DNA of 5,705 bases from Chloroflexota bacterium (GTDB taxonomy: Bacteria; Chloroflexota; UBA6077): the NCBI GenBank assembly GCA_021845945.1, contig JAJZRD010000239.1:1-5705 (forward strand). Direction: 5' to 3'. Below are positions 1-5,705 of this stretch, one piece after another (within the stretch, counting starts at the first letter, position 1; each line of letters opens with the position of its first letter). Made by a program: the position numbers and the translations under genes. A model generated the notes under the pieces. That model was given only the letters and a program-made list of their open reading frames with translations. It did no database searches and was not told where the DNA came from.

Positions 1-2
1 TG

Positions 3-107
3 CTGATCAACTCGGTGTCGCCGAGGATCCTGCGACTGATGCCCGCTCTCACCATCACCGAGGCCGAGATCGACGAGGCGCTGGGCATCCTGGAATCCGC
101 TCTCTAG
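3..107 (+). CDS. Class III aminotransferase, C-terminal end (partial; acetylornithine aminotransferase-like)
   Basis: Only the last 34 codons and a TAG stop are in the window; the gene begins to the left. The peptide runs LINSVSPRILRLMPALTITE and continues AEIDEALGILESAL. The pattern R-(L/F)-x-P-x-L-x-(I/V)-(T/S)-x-x-E-(I/V)-D-x-A-L followed by a short final helix is the usual C-terminus of fold-type I class III PLP aminotransferases, especially the ArgD/acetylornithine group. In that group the Arg of R-x-x-P contributes to the substrate site. The catalytic lysine and the substrate-determining residues lie outside the window, so the exact substrate (acetylornithine, ornithine, 4-aminobutyrate or acetyl-lysine) cannot be decided. 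The gene converges on the minus-strand operon, and its TAG overlaps the first bases of the shared hairpin. The family call is fairly secure; the ArgD assignment is inference. Confidence 0.72.
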   Translation: MINSVSPRILRLMPALTITEAEIDEALGILESAL

Positions 108-150
108 GAGGTTGAGGGGGTGAGCCTTGGGCTCACCCCCTCAACCTCCT
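106..150. terminator. Perfect 21-bp hairpin between convergent genes, probable bidirectional terminator
   Basis: The arms 106-126 and 130-150 are exactly complementary over 21 bp and separated by a 3-base loop (ttg). The upper half of the stem is GC-rich (gggggtgagcc in the left arm). On the plus strand the stem is followed by TAACTTTG, only a weak T tract; on the minus strand no T tract follows. The stem starts at the second base of the aminotransferase stop codon and ends at the first base of the minus-strand small gene's stop codon, so it serves both units. The structure is directly visible. Its role as terminator or 3'-end stabiliser is inferred from position. Confidence 0.82.
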
Positions 151-404
151 TAACTTTGCCACTGGCTGCTGTCTTTTCCGTGGGCGCCCGAGAGGTCGTG
201 GGTGGGAAGGAGGTTCCCAGTCGCTGCCTCTCCGCGGTGGTGCACCCTCCTCACACCGCTCCCCAGGTCGATGTACTCGGTCGTCTCGGGGATCGTCTCC
301 CCCTCTTCGATGACGTCCACTCGGGCCAGCTGAAACTGCTCTTCCGTCAGATTGTTCTTGATCGCGTCGGGCAGAGCCGCGTACCGCAGTTCCCTGAGAG
401 CCAC
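150..404 (-). CDS. Small hypothetical protein, 84 aa
   Basis: I do not recognise this protein. It begins at GTG (402-404) with a ggggg tract (414-418) nine bases upstream as a possible ribosome site. An in-frame TAG lies three codons before the GTG, so no longer form is possible. It ends with TAA, the only TAA among the stops in the window. The first ~50 residues look like a real acidic soluble protein (MALRELRYAALPDAIKNNLT, then EEQFQLARVDVIEEG, then a Glu/Thr-rich stretch and YIDLG). The last ~30 are rich in His, Gly and Ser and look disordered. There is no signal peptide or membrane segment, and no cysteine. Third codon positions are mostly G or C, as in the neighbours. It lies 59 bases after rpiB and is the last gene before the shared hairpin, so it is probably the tail of the operon. 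It could still be a chance ORF. Confidence 0.5.
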   Translation of the reverse strand: MALRELRYAALPDAIKNNLTEEQFQLARVDVIEEGETIPETTEYIDLGSGVRRVHHRGEAATGNLLPTHDLSGAHGKDSSQWQS

Positions 405-463
405 GCTCCGCTACCCCCTTCACCCATGAATCCCAGTGGAGGGGCGGGCGGCAATAAGTGTGC

Positions 464-928
464 CTACTCGGGGGATTGGCCCCGCTCCTCGCATTCGATC
501 TCGCCGATCTTCTGGACGCGGCGGGCATGGCGCTCTTCGCCGGTGAACTCGGCGGCTACCCAGCTCTTCACGATGTCCAGGGCGGGGCCGGCCCCGACCA
601 CCCTCTGCCCCATGCAGAGCACGTTGGCGTCGTTGTGCTCCCGGCTGGCGTGGGCGCTGAAGGTATCGTGGCAGAGGGCCGCCCTGATCCCCTTCACCTT
701 GTTGGCGGTGATGCACATGCCGATGCCGGTGCCGCAGATCAGGATCCCCCGGTCGAACTCCCCGGATGCCACGGCCTCTGCCACCGGGCGAGCGACGTCC
801 GGGTAGTCTACGGGCCAGGTGTCGGAGCCTCCGAAATCCTGCACCTGGATAGACAGCTCCTTCAGGAGAGCCATGATCTCCTTCTTCAGGCTCAACCCGG
901 CGTGGTCGCTTCCTATGGCAATTCTCAC
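464..928 (-). CDS. rpiB: Ribose-5-phosphate isomerase B
   Basis: Interconverts ribose 5-phosphate and ribulose 5-phosphate in the pentose phosphate pathway, in the cytoplasm; some relatives of the RpiB/LacAB family act on other phosphosugars such as allose 6-phosphate. With the chosen start the protein has 154 residues, normal for RpiB. It opens with VRIAIGSDHAG, the family's first strand and sugar-phosphate loop. The ILICGTGIGMCITANK segment (62-77) carries the catalytic Cys65, and SREHNDANVL (95-104) carries His98, the residue equivalent to the ring-opening histidine of E. coli RpiB. The start is GTG at 926-928, preceded by GGGAG (937-941) at 8 bases, exactly where the family usually begins. 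An ATG at 959-961 would add 11 residues (MPQDETKGDRQ) and has a GAGG only four bases upstream; it is the alternative start. The gene ends in TAG and follows the TsaC gene by 43 bases, or 10 with the ATG. Confidence 0.93.
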   Translation of the reverse strand: MRIAIGSDHAGLSLKKEIMALLKELSIQVQDFGGSDTWPVDYPDVARPVAEAVASGEFDRGILICGTGIGMCITANKVKGIRAALCHDTFSAHASREHNDANVLCMGQRVVGAGPALDIVKSWVAAEFTGEERHARRVQKIGEIECEERGQSPE

Positions 929-971
929 CTGGCGGTCTCCCTTCGTTTCGTCCTGAGGCATCTACCCTCGT

Positions 972-1646
972 CTATATCTTACCATCGACCTTCAATGGGC
1001 CGATCAGCGCTGCCAACGCCTCCACGGGCACGGCGCCGGGCCTGCGGACGGTCGGCGGGGTGGTGGTCAGATCCACCACAGTGGAATCGCGGCCGCCCGG
1101 GCAGGGTCCGCCGTCGATGATCAGGGCGACCCGATCGCCGATTTGTCGGTCCACCTCTTCGGCGGTGATGGGGCTGGGAGCCCCGGACAGGTTGGCGCTG
1201 GTCGTGGCCAGGGGGGTACCGACCTCGGCGATGAGGGCACGAGGGATGGGGTGATCGGGCACCCGTATCCCGACGGTGGGGATCGAGGCCAGCCCGGCCT
1301 CCAGGATCTCCTCCCTCCAGGGTACGACTATGGTCAGTCCACCCGGCCAGAAGCGGCGAGCCAGCAGTTCCAGATCGGGACCCCGGTAGTCGGTGACTGC
1401 GGGGAGCTGCTCCGGTCCGGAGAGCAGCAGGGCGATGGCCTTGTGGCCGGGGCGCTCCTTGATGGCGTAGAGCCTCCGGACTGCCTCGGGATCCCAGCTG
1501 TAGGCGCCGATGCCGTAGACGGTGTCGGTGGGGAAGGCTACCACTTCGCCCGCTCGGATCAGCGCCGCAGCCCTGGTAATGAGTTCTCTCTGGGCGGTCT
1601 GCTCGGCGGGCCAGGGGACGACGTTGGCTCTCTGCTTGTGTGGCAC
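972..1646 (-). CDS. tsaC: L-threonylcarbamoyladenylate synthase (TsaC/Sua5/YrdC/YwlC family)
   Basis: Makes threonylcarbamoyl-AMP from threonine, bicarbonate and ATP, the first step of the universal tRNA modification t6A37; TsaD with TsaB and TsaE then transfers the group, but none of these is in the window. The 224-residue protein is one YrdC domain. Visible motifs in order are FPTDTVYGIG (38-47), KERP (63-66) with the conserved Lys/Arg of the nucleotide-binding basic patch, FWPGGLT (99-105), VGIRVPDHP (125-133), TTSANLSG (148-155), DSTVVD (187-192) and RRPGA (201-205). The C-terminal Sua5 domain found in longer (~340-residue) members is absent, so this is the short TsaC/YwlC-like form. Translation starts at GTG (1644-1646) with a gggggg tract (1652-1657) five bases upstream. 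It lies 14 bases after prmC, so co-transcription is very likely. Family identity is secure; the symbol could equally be ywlC or sua5. Confidence 0.94.
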   Translation of the reverse strand: MPHKQRANVVPWPAEQTAQRELITRAAALIRAGEVVAFPTDTVYGIGAYSWDPEAVRRLYAIKERPGHKAIALLLSGPEQLPAVTDYRGPDLELLARRFWPGGLTIVVPWREEILEAGLASIPTVGIRVPDHPIPRALIAEVGTPLATTSANLSGAPSPITAEEVDRQIGDRVALIIDGGPCPGGRDSTVVDLTTTPPTVRRPGAVPVEALAALIGPLKVDGKI

Positions 1647-1660
1647 TTACACCCCCCGCA

Positions 1661-2542
1661 TCATCCTATCTCCACGGATAGGATCCTCTCGAAACCGGCG
1701 TAGTCATTGAGCACCCGGACGGAGGCGCCGGGATAGAGCCGGGCGGCGGCCCCCGACAGTTGGCCGCCCTGGCCATCGCCGATCTCGAAGAGGAGGGCGG
1801 CGGGGGGCTCAACCCTGGCGACCGCCTCGTGCAGCGCCCGGCGGATCGGTTCCGTGCCGTCGGGGCCCCCATCCAGGGCCTCTCGGGGCTCGTAGTCCCG
1901 CACGTCGGGCATCAGCCGATCGATCTCCGCCGAGGGGATGTAGGGCAGGTTGGCCACCAGTAGGTCGATCCTCTCGCCCACTCCCCGGAGCAGGTCCCCC
2001 TGTCGAAAGTCGATCCGGTCTATCACCCCGTGGAGGAGGGCGTTGGCCCGGGCCACTTTCAGCGCCTCAACCGACCGATCCACGGCGATGACGCGAAGCC
2101 TCGGCTGGCGCATGGCCAGCACCACCGCGACGGCCCCGGAGCCGGTGCCAAGGTCTACCGCCAGCAGGTCGCGCGCCTTCGCCGCAAGCAGTCGGGCGGA
2201 AGCGGAAAGGGCGTGATCCACCAGCAGCTCGGTCTCGGGTCGAGGGATCAGAACGGAGGGGCTCACCTCGAAGTCGAGCCCGTAGAACTCCCGGCGTCCC
2301 ACCAGGTAGGCTTCGGGCTCGTGGGCGGCCCTTCGGGCCAGGTAGTCGAGGAAAAGGAGCCGGCAGTCGGGGGGCATCGCCGCCTCGGGATGGGCTACGA
2401 CCCATGCCCTGGAGACCCCGAGCGCCTCGGCCATCAGAAGCCGCGCCTCGTCGGCCGGCGAGGGGATTCCTGCCCTCGCCAATCGATGGTTGGCCTGAGC
2501 CAGCAGCTCTCCCACCGTCTCGGAGCCGCTAATGCCGTCCAT
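1661..2542 (-). CDS. prmC: Release factor glutamine N5-methyltransferase
   Basis: S-adenosylmethionine-dependent enzyme that methylates the Gln of the GGQ motif in RF1 and RF2, raising peptide-release efficiency. The 293 residues show the usual layout. A helical N-terminal substrate domain (about 1-75) leads into YLVGRREFYGLDFEVSPS (79-96) and LIPRPETELLV (98-108). The Rossmann SAM site is VDLGTGSGAVA (129-139) with AVD (153-155) ending strand 2. The catalytic motif follows at 198-201, then DYEPREALDGGPDGT (216-230) and LLFEIGDGQG (250-259). The catalytic motif reads NLPY where the family normally has NPPY. The start is ATG (2540-2542); an in-frame TGA eight codons upstream rules out a longer form, and the AGG just before it is too close to be a good ribosome site, so initiation may be weak. 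The gene lies 61 bases after prfA, the gene of its substrate, a very common pairing. Confidence 0.95.
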   Translation of the reverse strand: MDGISGSETVGELLAQANHRLARAGIPSPADEARLLMAEALGVSRAWVVAHPEAAMPPDCRLLFLDYLARRAAHEPEAYLVGRREFYGLDFEVSPSVLIPRPETELLVDHALSASARLLAAKARDLLAVDLGTGSGAVAVVLAMRQPRLRVIAVDRSVEALKVARANALLHGVIDRIDFRQGDLLRGVGERIDLLVANLPYIPSAEIDRLMPDVRDYEPREALDGGPDGTEPIRRALHEAVARVEPPAALLFEIGDGQGGQLSGAAARLYPGASVRVLNDYAGFERILSVEIG

Positions 2543-2578
2543 CCTGTTGACGCAGTCCCTCTGTCAATTCCTGCGATC

Positions 2579-2600
2579 GCCGGCAGGAGCCGGCTCCTAC
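2579..2600 (-). repeat. REP-like palindromic element in the prfA-prmC gap
   Basis: Read on the minus strand, this stretch is GTAGGAGCCGGC followed by TCCTGCCGGC and then GATCGC. A GTAG/GGAG head stands before a hairpin with a GCCGGC stem (2589-2594 and 2579-2584) and a four-base loop (2585-2588). An overlapping 14-bp perfect palindrome sits at 2585-2598. The layout resembles repetitive extragenic palindromes, which typically have a short GT-G head and a GC hairpin. Only one copy of this form is in the window, so repetitiveness is not shown. Alternatively it is a processing or stabilising hairpin between prfA and prmC. There is no T tract, so a terminator is unlikely. Confidence 0.45.
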
Positions 2601-2603
2601 GGC

Positions 2604-3674
<1,071 letters not shown>

Positions 3675-3680
3675 TGGTAA

Positions 3681-3690
3681 TCACCCCTTT
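3681..3690 (-). promoter_or_regulatory. prfA ribosome-binding site overlapping the hisS stop codon
   Basis: On the minus strand this reads AAAGGGGTGA: the last two hisS sense codons end in AAGGGG and the TGA is the hisS stop. The GGGG lies nine bases from the prfA TTG, the only plausible Shine-Dalgarno there. Ribosomes finishing hisS would sit on it, so prfA translation is probably coupled to hisS and its weak TTG start helped by this. The overlap is seen; the coupling is inferred. Confidence 0.6.
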
Positions 3691-4940
3691 GCCGGCAGGA
3701 GCCGCTCCAGGGCTGTTGGTCGGGGCTCCTGCCATTGCCTGCTCTCCACCATGTCCCGGACGGTTACGGTGCCCTCCTGAACCTCTTGCTGTCCCAATAT
3801 GAAAGCGAAGCGAGCCCCCACGTTGTTGGCCTGCTTCAGCTGCGCCTTGAGGCTGCGAGTCCCCAGGGTCGCGACCGTCGGGATCCCCATCCGCCTGGCC
3901 TCGTCGGTCAACTCGAAGGCGGGCAGCCTGGCCTCGTCCCCCAGGTAGGCCACGTACAGCAGTGGCTTTCCCACCTCCGGAACCTGGATCCCCTGCTCCT
4001 TCAGGTTCAGGATGATCCGCTCGATCCCCAGCCCGAAGCCGATGCCCGGCGTTGGCTTGCCGCCCAGCTGCTCCATCAGACCGTCGTATCGACCGCCGCC
4101 TCCAAGGGCCGCCTGAGCGCCAACGGTGGGCGGCCACACCTCGAAGACGGTGCGGGTGTAGTAGTCCAGACCCCGCACCAGCCTGGGGTTCAGGAATACC
4201 GGCAGCTTCAGTGCCTCCAGCATGCCGCGGAGCTCGTTGAAGTGCTCCCGGCACTCGTCGCACAGATGCTCGACGCTGGCAGGCGCCGCCAGGATGGCCG
4301 GCTGGCACTGCTCGTTCTTGCAGTCCAGCAGCCGGAGCGGGTTGACCTCCAGCCGCCGCTGGCAGTCGTGGCACAGCCCCATCTTATGCTTGGTGAAGTG
4401 ATCCACCAGCAGCCGCAGATAGGCGGGCCGGCAGTTCGGGCAGCCGATGCTGTTCAGCTGGAGCGACAGGTCACGGAGCCCCAGGGCCTCGTAGAAGCGC
4501 CACGCCAGCAGGATTACCTCTGCATCCACCGGGGGGGCGCCGTCTCCGATGACCTCTACCCCAAATTGGTGGAACTCCCGATACCGGCCGGCCTGGGGCC
4601 GGTCGTACCGGTACATGCTCATCAGGTAGTACAGCTTGACCGGCTGCGGGCGGCTGGCCATCCCGTGCTCCAGGTAGGCGCGCAGGACGGGCGCGGTGCC
4701 CTCGGGGCGAAGGGTCAGGCTCTCGCCGCCCTTATCCTCGAAGGTGTACATCTCCTTGGCGACGACGTCGGTGCTCTCTCCGACGCCCCGCACGAAGAGA
4801 GAGGTATCCTCGAAGGTTGGTGTGCGGATGAGGCCGTAGCCGAACTGCTCGGAAAGCCGGCTCGCGGTGCTCTCCACATACCGCCAGTATTTCTCATCCT
4901 CGGGCAGCACGTCCTGGGTGCCGCGCGGCGCCTGGTACAC
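3681..4940 (-). CDS. hisS: Histidyl-tRNA synthetase
   Basis: Class II aminoacyl-tRNA synthetase that charges tRNA-His with histidine in the cytoplasm. With the chosen start it has 419 residues, within the normal bacterial range (about 410-430). Visible blocks are MYQAPRGTQDVLPED (1-15), LTLRPEGTAPVLRAYLEHG (75-93), motif 2 YRYDRPQAGRYREFHQFG (110-127), the HisA signature LVRGLDYYTRTVFE (254-267), ALGGGGRYDGL (278-288) and motif 3 GIGFGLGIERI (299-309). A C-terminal anticodon-binding domain follows from about 325. The insertion domain carries eight cysteines: Cys167/170, 190/193, 207/212 and 227/230. The start is GTG (4938-4940), with GGGGG (4947-4951) six bases upstream and the family-typical first residues. 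An ATG at 4953-4955 or TTG at 4986-4988 would extend it by 5 or 16 residues; the ATG lacks a ribosome site and the TTG lies in a hairpin. It is probably the first gene of the operon. Confidence 0.96.
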   Translation of the reverse strand: MYQAPRGTQDVLPEDEKYWRYVESTASRLSEQFGYGLIRTPTFEDTSLFVRGVGESTDVVAKEMYTFEDKGGESLTLRPEGTAPVLRAYLEHGMASRPQPVKLYYLMSMYRYDRPQAGRYREFHQFGVEVIGDGAPPVDAEVILLAWRFYEALGLRDLSLQLNSIGCPNCRPAYLRLLVDHFTKHKMGLCHDCQRRLEVNPLRLLDCKNEQCQPAILAAPASVEHLCDECREHFNELRGMLEALKLPVFLNPRLVRGLDYYTRTVFEVWPPTVGAQAALGGGGRYDGLMEQLGGKPTPGIGFGLGIERIILNLKEQGIQVPEVGKPLLYVAYLGDEARLPAFELTDEARRMGIPTVATLGTRSLKAQLKQANNVGARFAFILGQQEVQEGTVTVRDMVESRQWQEPRPTALERLLPAKG

Positions 4941-4965
4941 TGGGATCCCCCACATCACAAAATGA

Positions 4966-4989
4966 CTTGAGTGCCGCAGGGCACTCAAG
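4966..4989 (-). promoter_or_regulatory. hisS leader hairpin, possible attenuator
   Basis: Perfect 10-bp inverted repeat (4966-4975 and 4980-4989) with a four-base loop. In the minus-strand RNA the stem is CUUGAGUGCC / GGCACUCAAG, followed by UCAUUUUG. It lies between the predicted promoter and the GTG start, 25 bases before the start. The stem plus a short U run resembles a small intrinsic terminator, so it might attenuate the operon, or it might protect the 5' end. The predicted leader is only about 70 bases and has no T-box specifier or antiterminator sequence, so it is not a standard T-box riboswitch. Confidence 0.5.
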
Positions 4990-5014
4990 CAACTGGCTCA
5001 ACATCACCGTTTAT

Positions 5015-5043
5015 ATTATATCACGCTAGCTCTAGGCGATCAG
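5015..5043 (-). promoter_or_regulatory. Predicted extended -10 promoter for the hisS operon
   Basis: On the minus strand there is a perfect TATAAT (5015-5020), preceded one base away by TG (5022-5023), giving TGATATAAT, the extended -10 form of sigma-70-type promoters. At a 17-base spacing the -35 position (5038-5043) reads CTGATC, only 3 of 6 matches to TTGACA, as is common when the extended -10 is present. Transcription would start near 5007-5010, some 70 bases before the hisS GTG. The surrounding AT-rich patch stands out in a GC-rich window. No other comparable promoter was found for the downstream genes. Confidence 0.68.
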
Positions 5044-5095
5044 CCGTCGGCCATCAGCAGGCTCGATCCTCAGGCTGATAGCCGATAGCTGATCG
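5037..5095. repeat. Imperfect 22-bp inverted repeat downstream of the SIMPL gene
   Basis: Arms 5037-5058 and 5074-5095 match as inverted repeats at 19 of 22 positions, with a 15-base spacer. In minus-strand RNA two of the three mismatches become G-U pairs, so the stem is better on that strand, just downstream of the SIMPL-domain gene. It may stabilise or end that transcript, but no T run follows. The left arm overlaps the -35 region of the hisS promoter. Confidence 0.6.
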
Positions 5096-5115
5096 CTGAC
5101 GGCTGACTGCTGACT
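5074..5115. repeat. Tandem heptamer repeat, six units of GCYGAYN
   Basis: Six back-to-back 7-bp units on the plus strand: gctgata, gccgata, gctgatc, gctgacg, gctgact, gctgact. A degenerate seventh unit (gctactt) runs into the stop codon of the SIMPL-domain gene. The opposite strand of 5037-5058 holds three related units (ctgatgg, ccgacgg, ctgatcg). The array is therefore one family of heptamers present in both orientations, which explains the large inverted repeat. Heptanucleotide short tandem repeats (STRR) are known in cyanobacteria; any link is only by analogy. Confidence 0.65.
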
Positions 5116-5116
5116 G

Positions 5117-5705
5117 CTACTTGATGCTGTAGGTCACCCGGACCATGGTCCGGACCTCCTGAGTGCCGGGGGAGATGGGGGTCTGCGGGGCAGCCGCCAG
5201 CGAGGGGGCAGCCTGCGGGGCCATCACCACGGGGGCAGGAGGCGGCGACGTGGTCTCCTCGATCGAGATCGGCTGCCCCAGGGATACGCCGGACAGCCTG
5301 GCCAGTTGGTCTGCCTTCTCCCGGGCGTTCTTCATAGCCTCTTCCCGACCCTGAGCCCCTGCCGCCGCCGGATCGCTGACGGTGAAGCTGATCCCCTGGA
5401 GCCGGGTGGCGCCCGAGGAGACGACGGCATCCAGCAGCCCGCCCACCTTGGAAAGGTCCCGCACGGTGACCTGCACCAGATTGGCGGCCCGGTACCCCTT
5501 CAGGACGGGCGTCCTGCTGGAATAGTCGTAGTCGGGCTGGAGGTCGAAGCGCACAGTCTGGATGTCCTTGTCCGGGATGCCCTGGCTCTTCAGCTGAGAC
5601 ATCACGGCGTCCATCTTGGCAGCGGCGTCCTGCTGCGCTCCGATAGCCGAGCTGTTGGTTACCTCGACTCCCAGGGTTACCCCGGCTATGTCGGGCTTGA
5701 CGCTG
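5117..5705 (-). CDS. SIMPL (YggE/DUF541) domain protein, N-terminus missing
   Basis: The gene enters from the right edge without its start, so any signal peptide is outside the window; about 195 residues are visible, ending in TAG. They open with SVKPDIAGVTLGVEVTNSSA, matching the first conserved strand of SIMPL proteins (x-P-D-x-A-x-x-x-x-G-V). AAAKMDAVMSQLKSQGI and DIQTVRFDLQPDYDY follow, then GYRAANLVQVTVRDLSKVGG, ISFTVSDP and the helix EEAMKNAREKADQLARLSGV, all in family order. A Pro/Ala-rich linker (SPPPAPVVMAPQAAPSLAAA) precedes the last strand, TMVRVTYSIK. Family members are usually exported periplasmic or cell-surface proteins of poorly known function, with E. coli YggE linked to oxidative stress; no catalytic residues are known. 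It is separated from hisS by 176 bases with a promoter, so it is probably a different transcription unit. Confidence 0.9.
   Translation of the reverse strand, partial: SVKPDIAGVTLGVEVTNSSAIGAQQDAAAKMDAVMSQLKSQGIPDKDIQTVRFDLQPDYDYSSRTPVLKGYRAANLVQVTVRDLSKVGGLLDAVVSSGATRLQGISFTVSDPAAAGAQGREEAMKNAREKADQLARLSGVSLGQPISIEETTSPPPAPVVMAPQAAPSLAAAPQTPISPGTQEVRTMVRVTYSIK

Noticed and set aside
120..806. Plus-strand open frame beginning in the terminator hairpin
   Set aside because: Its start lies inside the hairpin loop region, it covers rpiB antisense, and the translation has low complexity with no motif.
458..1120. Long plus-strand open frame opposite rpiB and tsaC
   Set aside because: It is a shadow of two well-supported minus-strand genes in GC-rich DNA; its translation shows no family motif.
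2573..2580. GCGATCGC octamer resembling the cyanobacterial HIP1 core
   Set aside because: Only one copy was seen in the window, whereas HIP1 is highly repeated. It is likely chance or part of the REP-like tail.
3735..4970. 411-codon plus-strand open frame opposite hisS
   Set aside because: Antisense shadow of hisS; no recognisable domain and no ribosome site.
4894..5004. Possible upstream ORF of about 36 codons beginning at ATG 5002-5004 in the hisS leader
   Set aside because: No ribosome site, almost no room between the predicted transcription start and the ATG, and no histidine run of the kind expected of an attenuation leader peptide.
5037..5115. CRISPR-like array
   Set aside because: The repeats are 7 bases long and back to back with no spacers, and there are no cas genes.
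4941..5116. T-box riboswitch upstream of hisS
   Set aside because: The predicted leader is only about 70 bases, and no T-box sequence, specifier loop or antiterminator was found on the minus strand.

Overview
This is a GC-rich bacterial window of mostly housekeeping genes. Six read on the minus strand: hisS, prfA, prmC, a TsaC/Sua5-family gene, rpiB and a small unknown gene. A plus-strand aminotransferase gene ends at the left edge, and a minus-strand SIMPL-domain (YggE/DUF541) gene enters from the right edge. The order prfA-prmC-tsaC(ywlC)-rpiB resembles the prfA...ywlF neighbourhood of Bacillus and relatives. The HisRS N-terminus (MYQAPRGTQD) and its cysteine-rich insertion resemble those of Firmicutes, Chloroflexota and cyanobacteria. 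A Chloroflexota-like or other GC-rich, deep-branching bacterium is my best guess, but this is inference from memory with no database check.

Layout from left to right. Positions 3-107 hold the last 34 codons of a class III (acetylornithine-type) aminotransferase gene, plus strand. Positions 106-150 form a perfect 21-bp hairpin that touches the stop codons of the two convergent transcription units. Positions 150-404 encode an unrecognised 84-residue protein. Positions 464-928 hold rpiB, 972-1646 tsaC, 1661-2542 prmC, 2604-3674 prfA and 3681-4940 hisS. Positions 4941-5116 are the only sizeable non-coding gap (176 bases). It holds a leader hairpin, an extended -10 promoter that probably drives the whole operon, and an array of 7-bp repeats forming a large inverted repeat. 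Positions 5117-5705 are the C-terminal part of the SIMPL-domain protein gene.

How the genes fit together: four of the operon's products serve translation. HisRS charges tRNA-His, RF1 terminates at UAA/UAG, PrmC methylates the GGQ glutamine of release factors, and the TsaC-family enzyme makes the threonylcarbamoyl-AMP used for tRNA t6A37. RpiB belongs to the pentose phosphate pathway. Spacing is tight (6 to 61 bases), and the prfA ribosome site lies inside the end of hisS, which suggests one coupled transcript.

I found no new multi-gene system. The less ordinary signals are non-coding: a REP-like palindrome between prfA and prmC, the heptamer repeat array upstream of hisS, and the hisS leader hairpin. 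At protein level, PrmC carries an NLPY catalytic motif in place of the usual NPPY.
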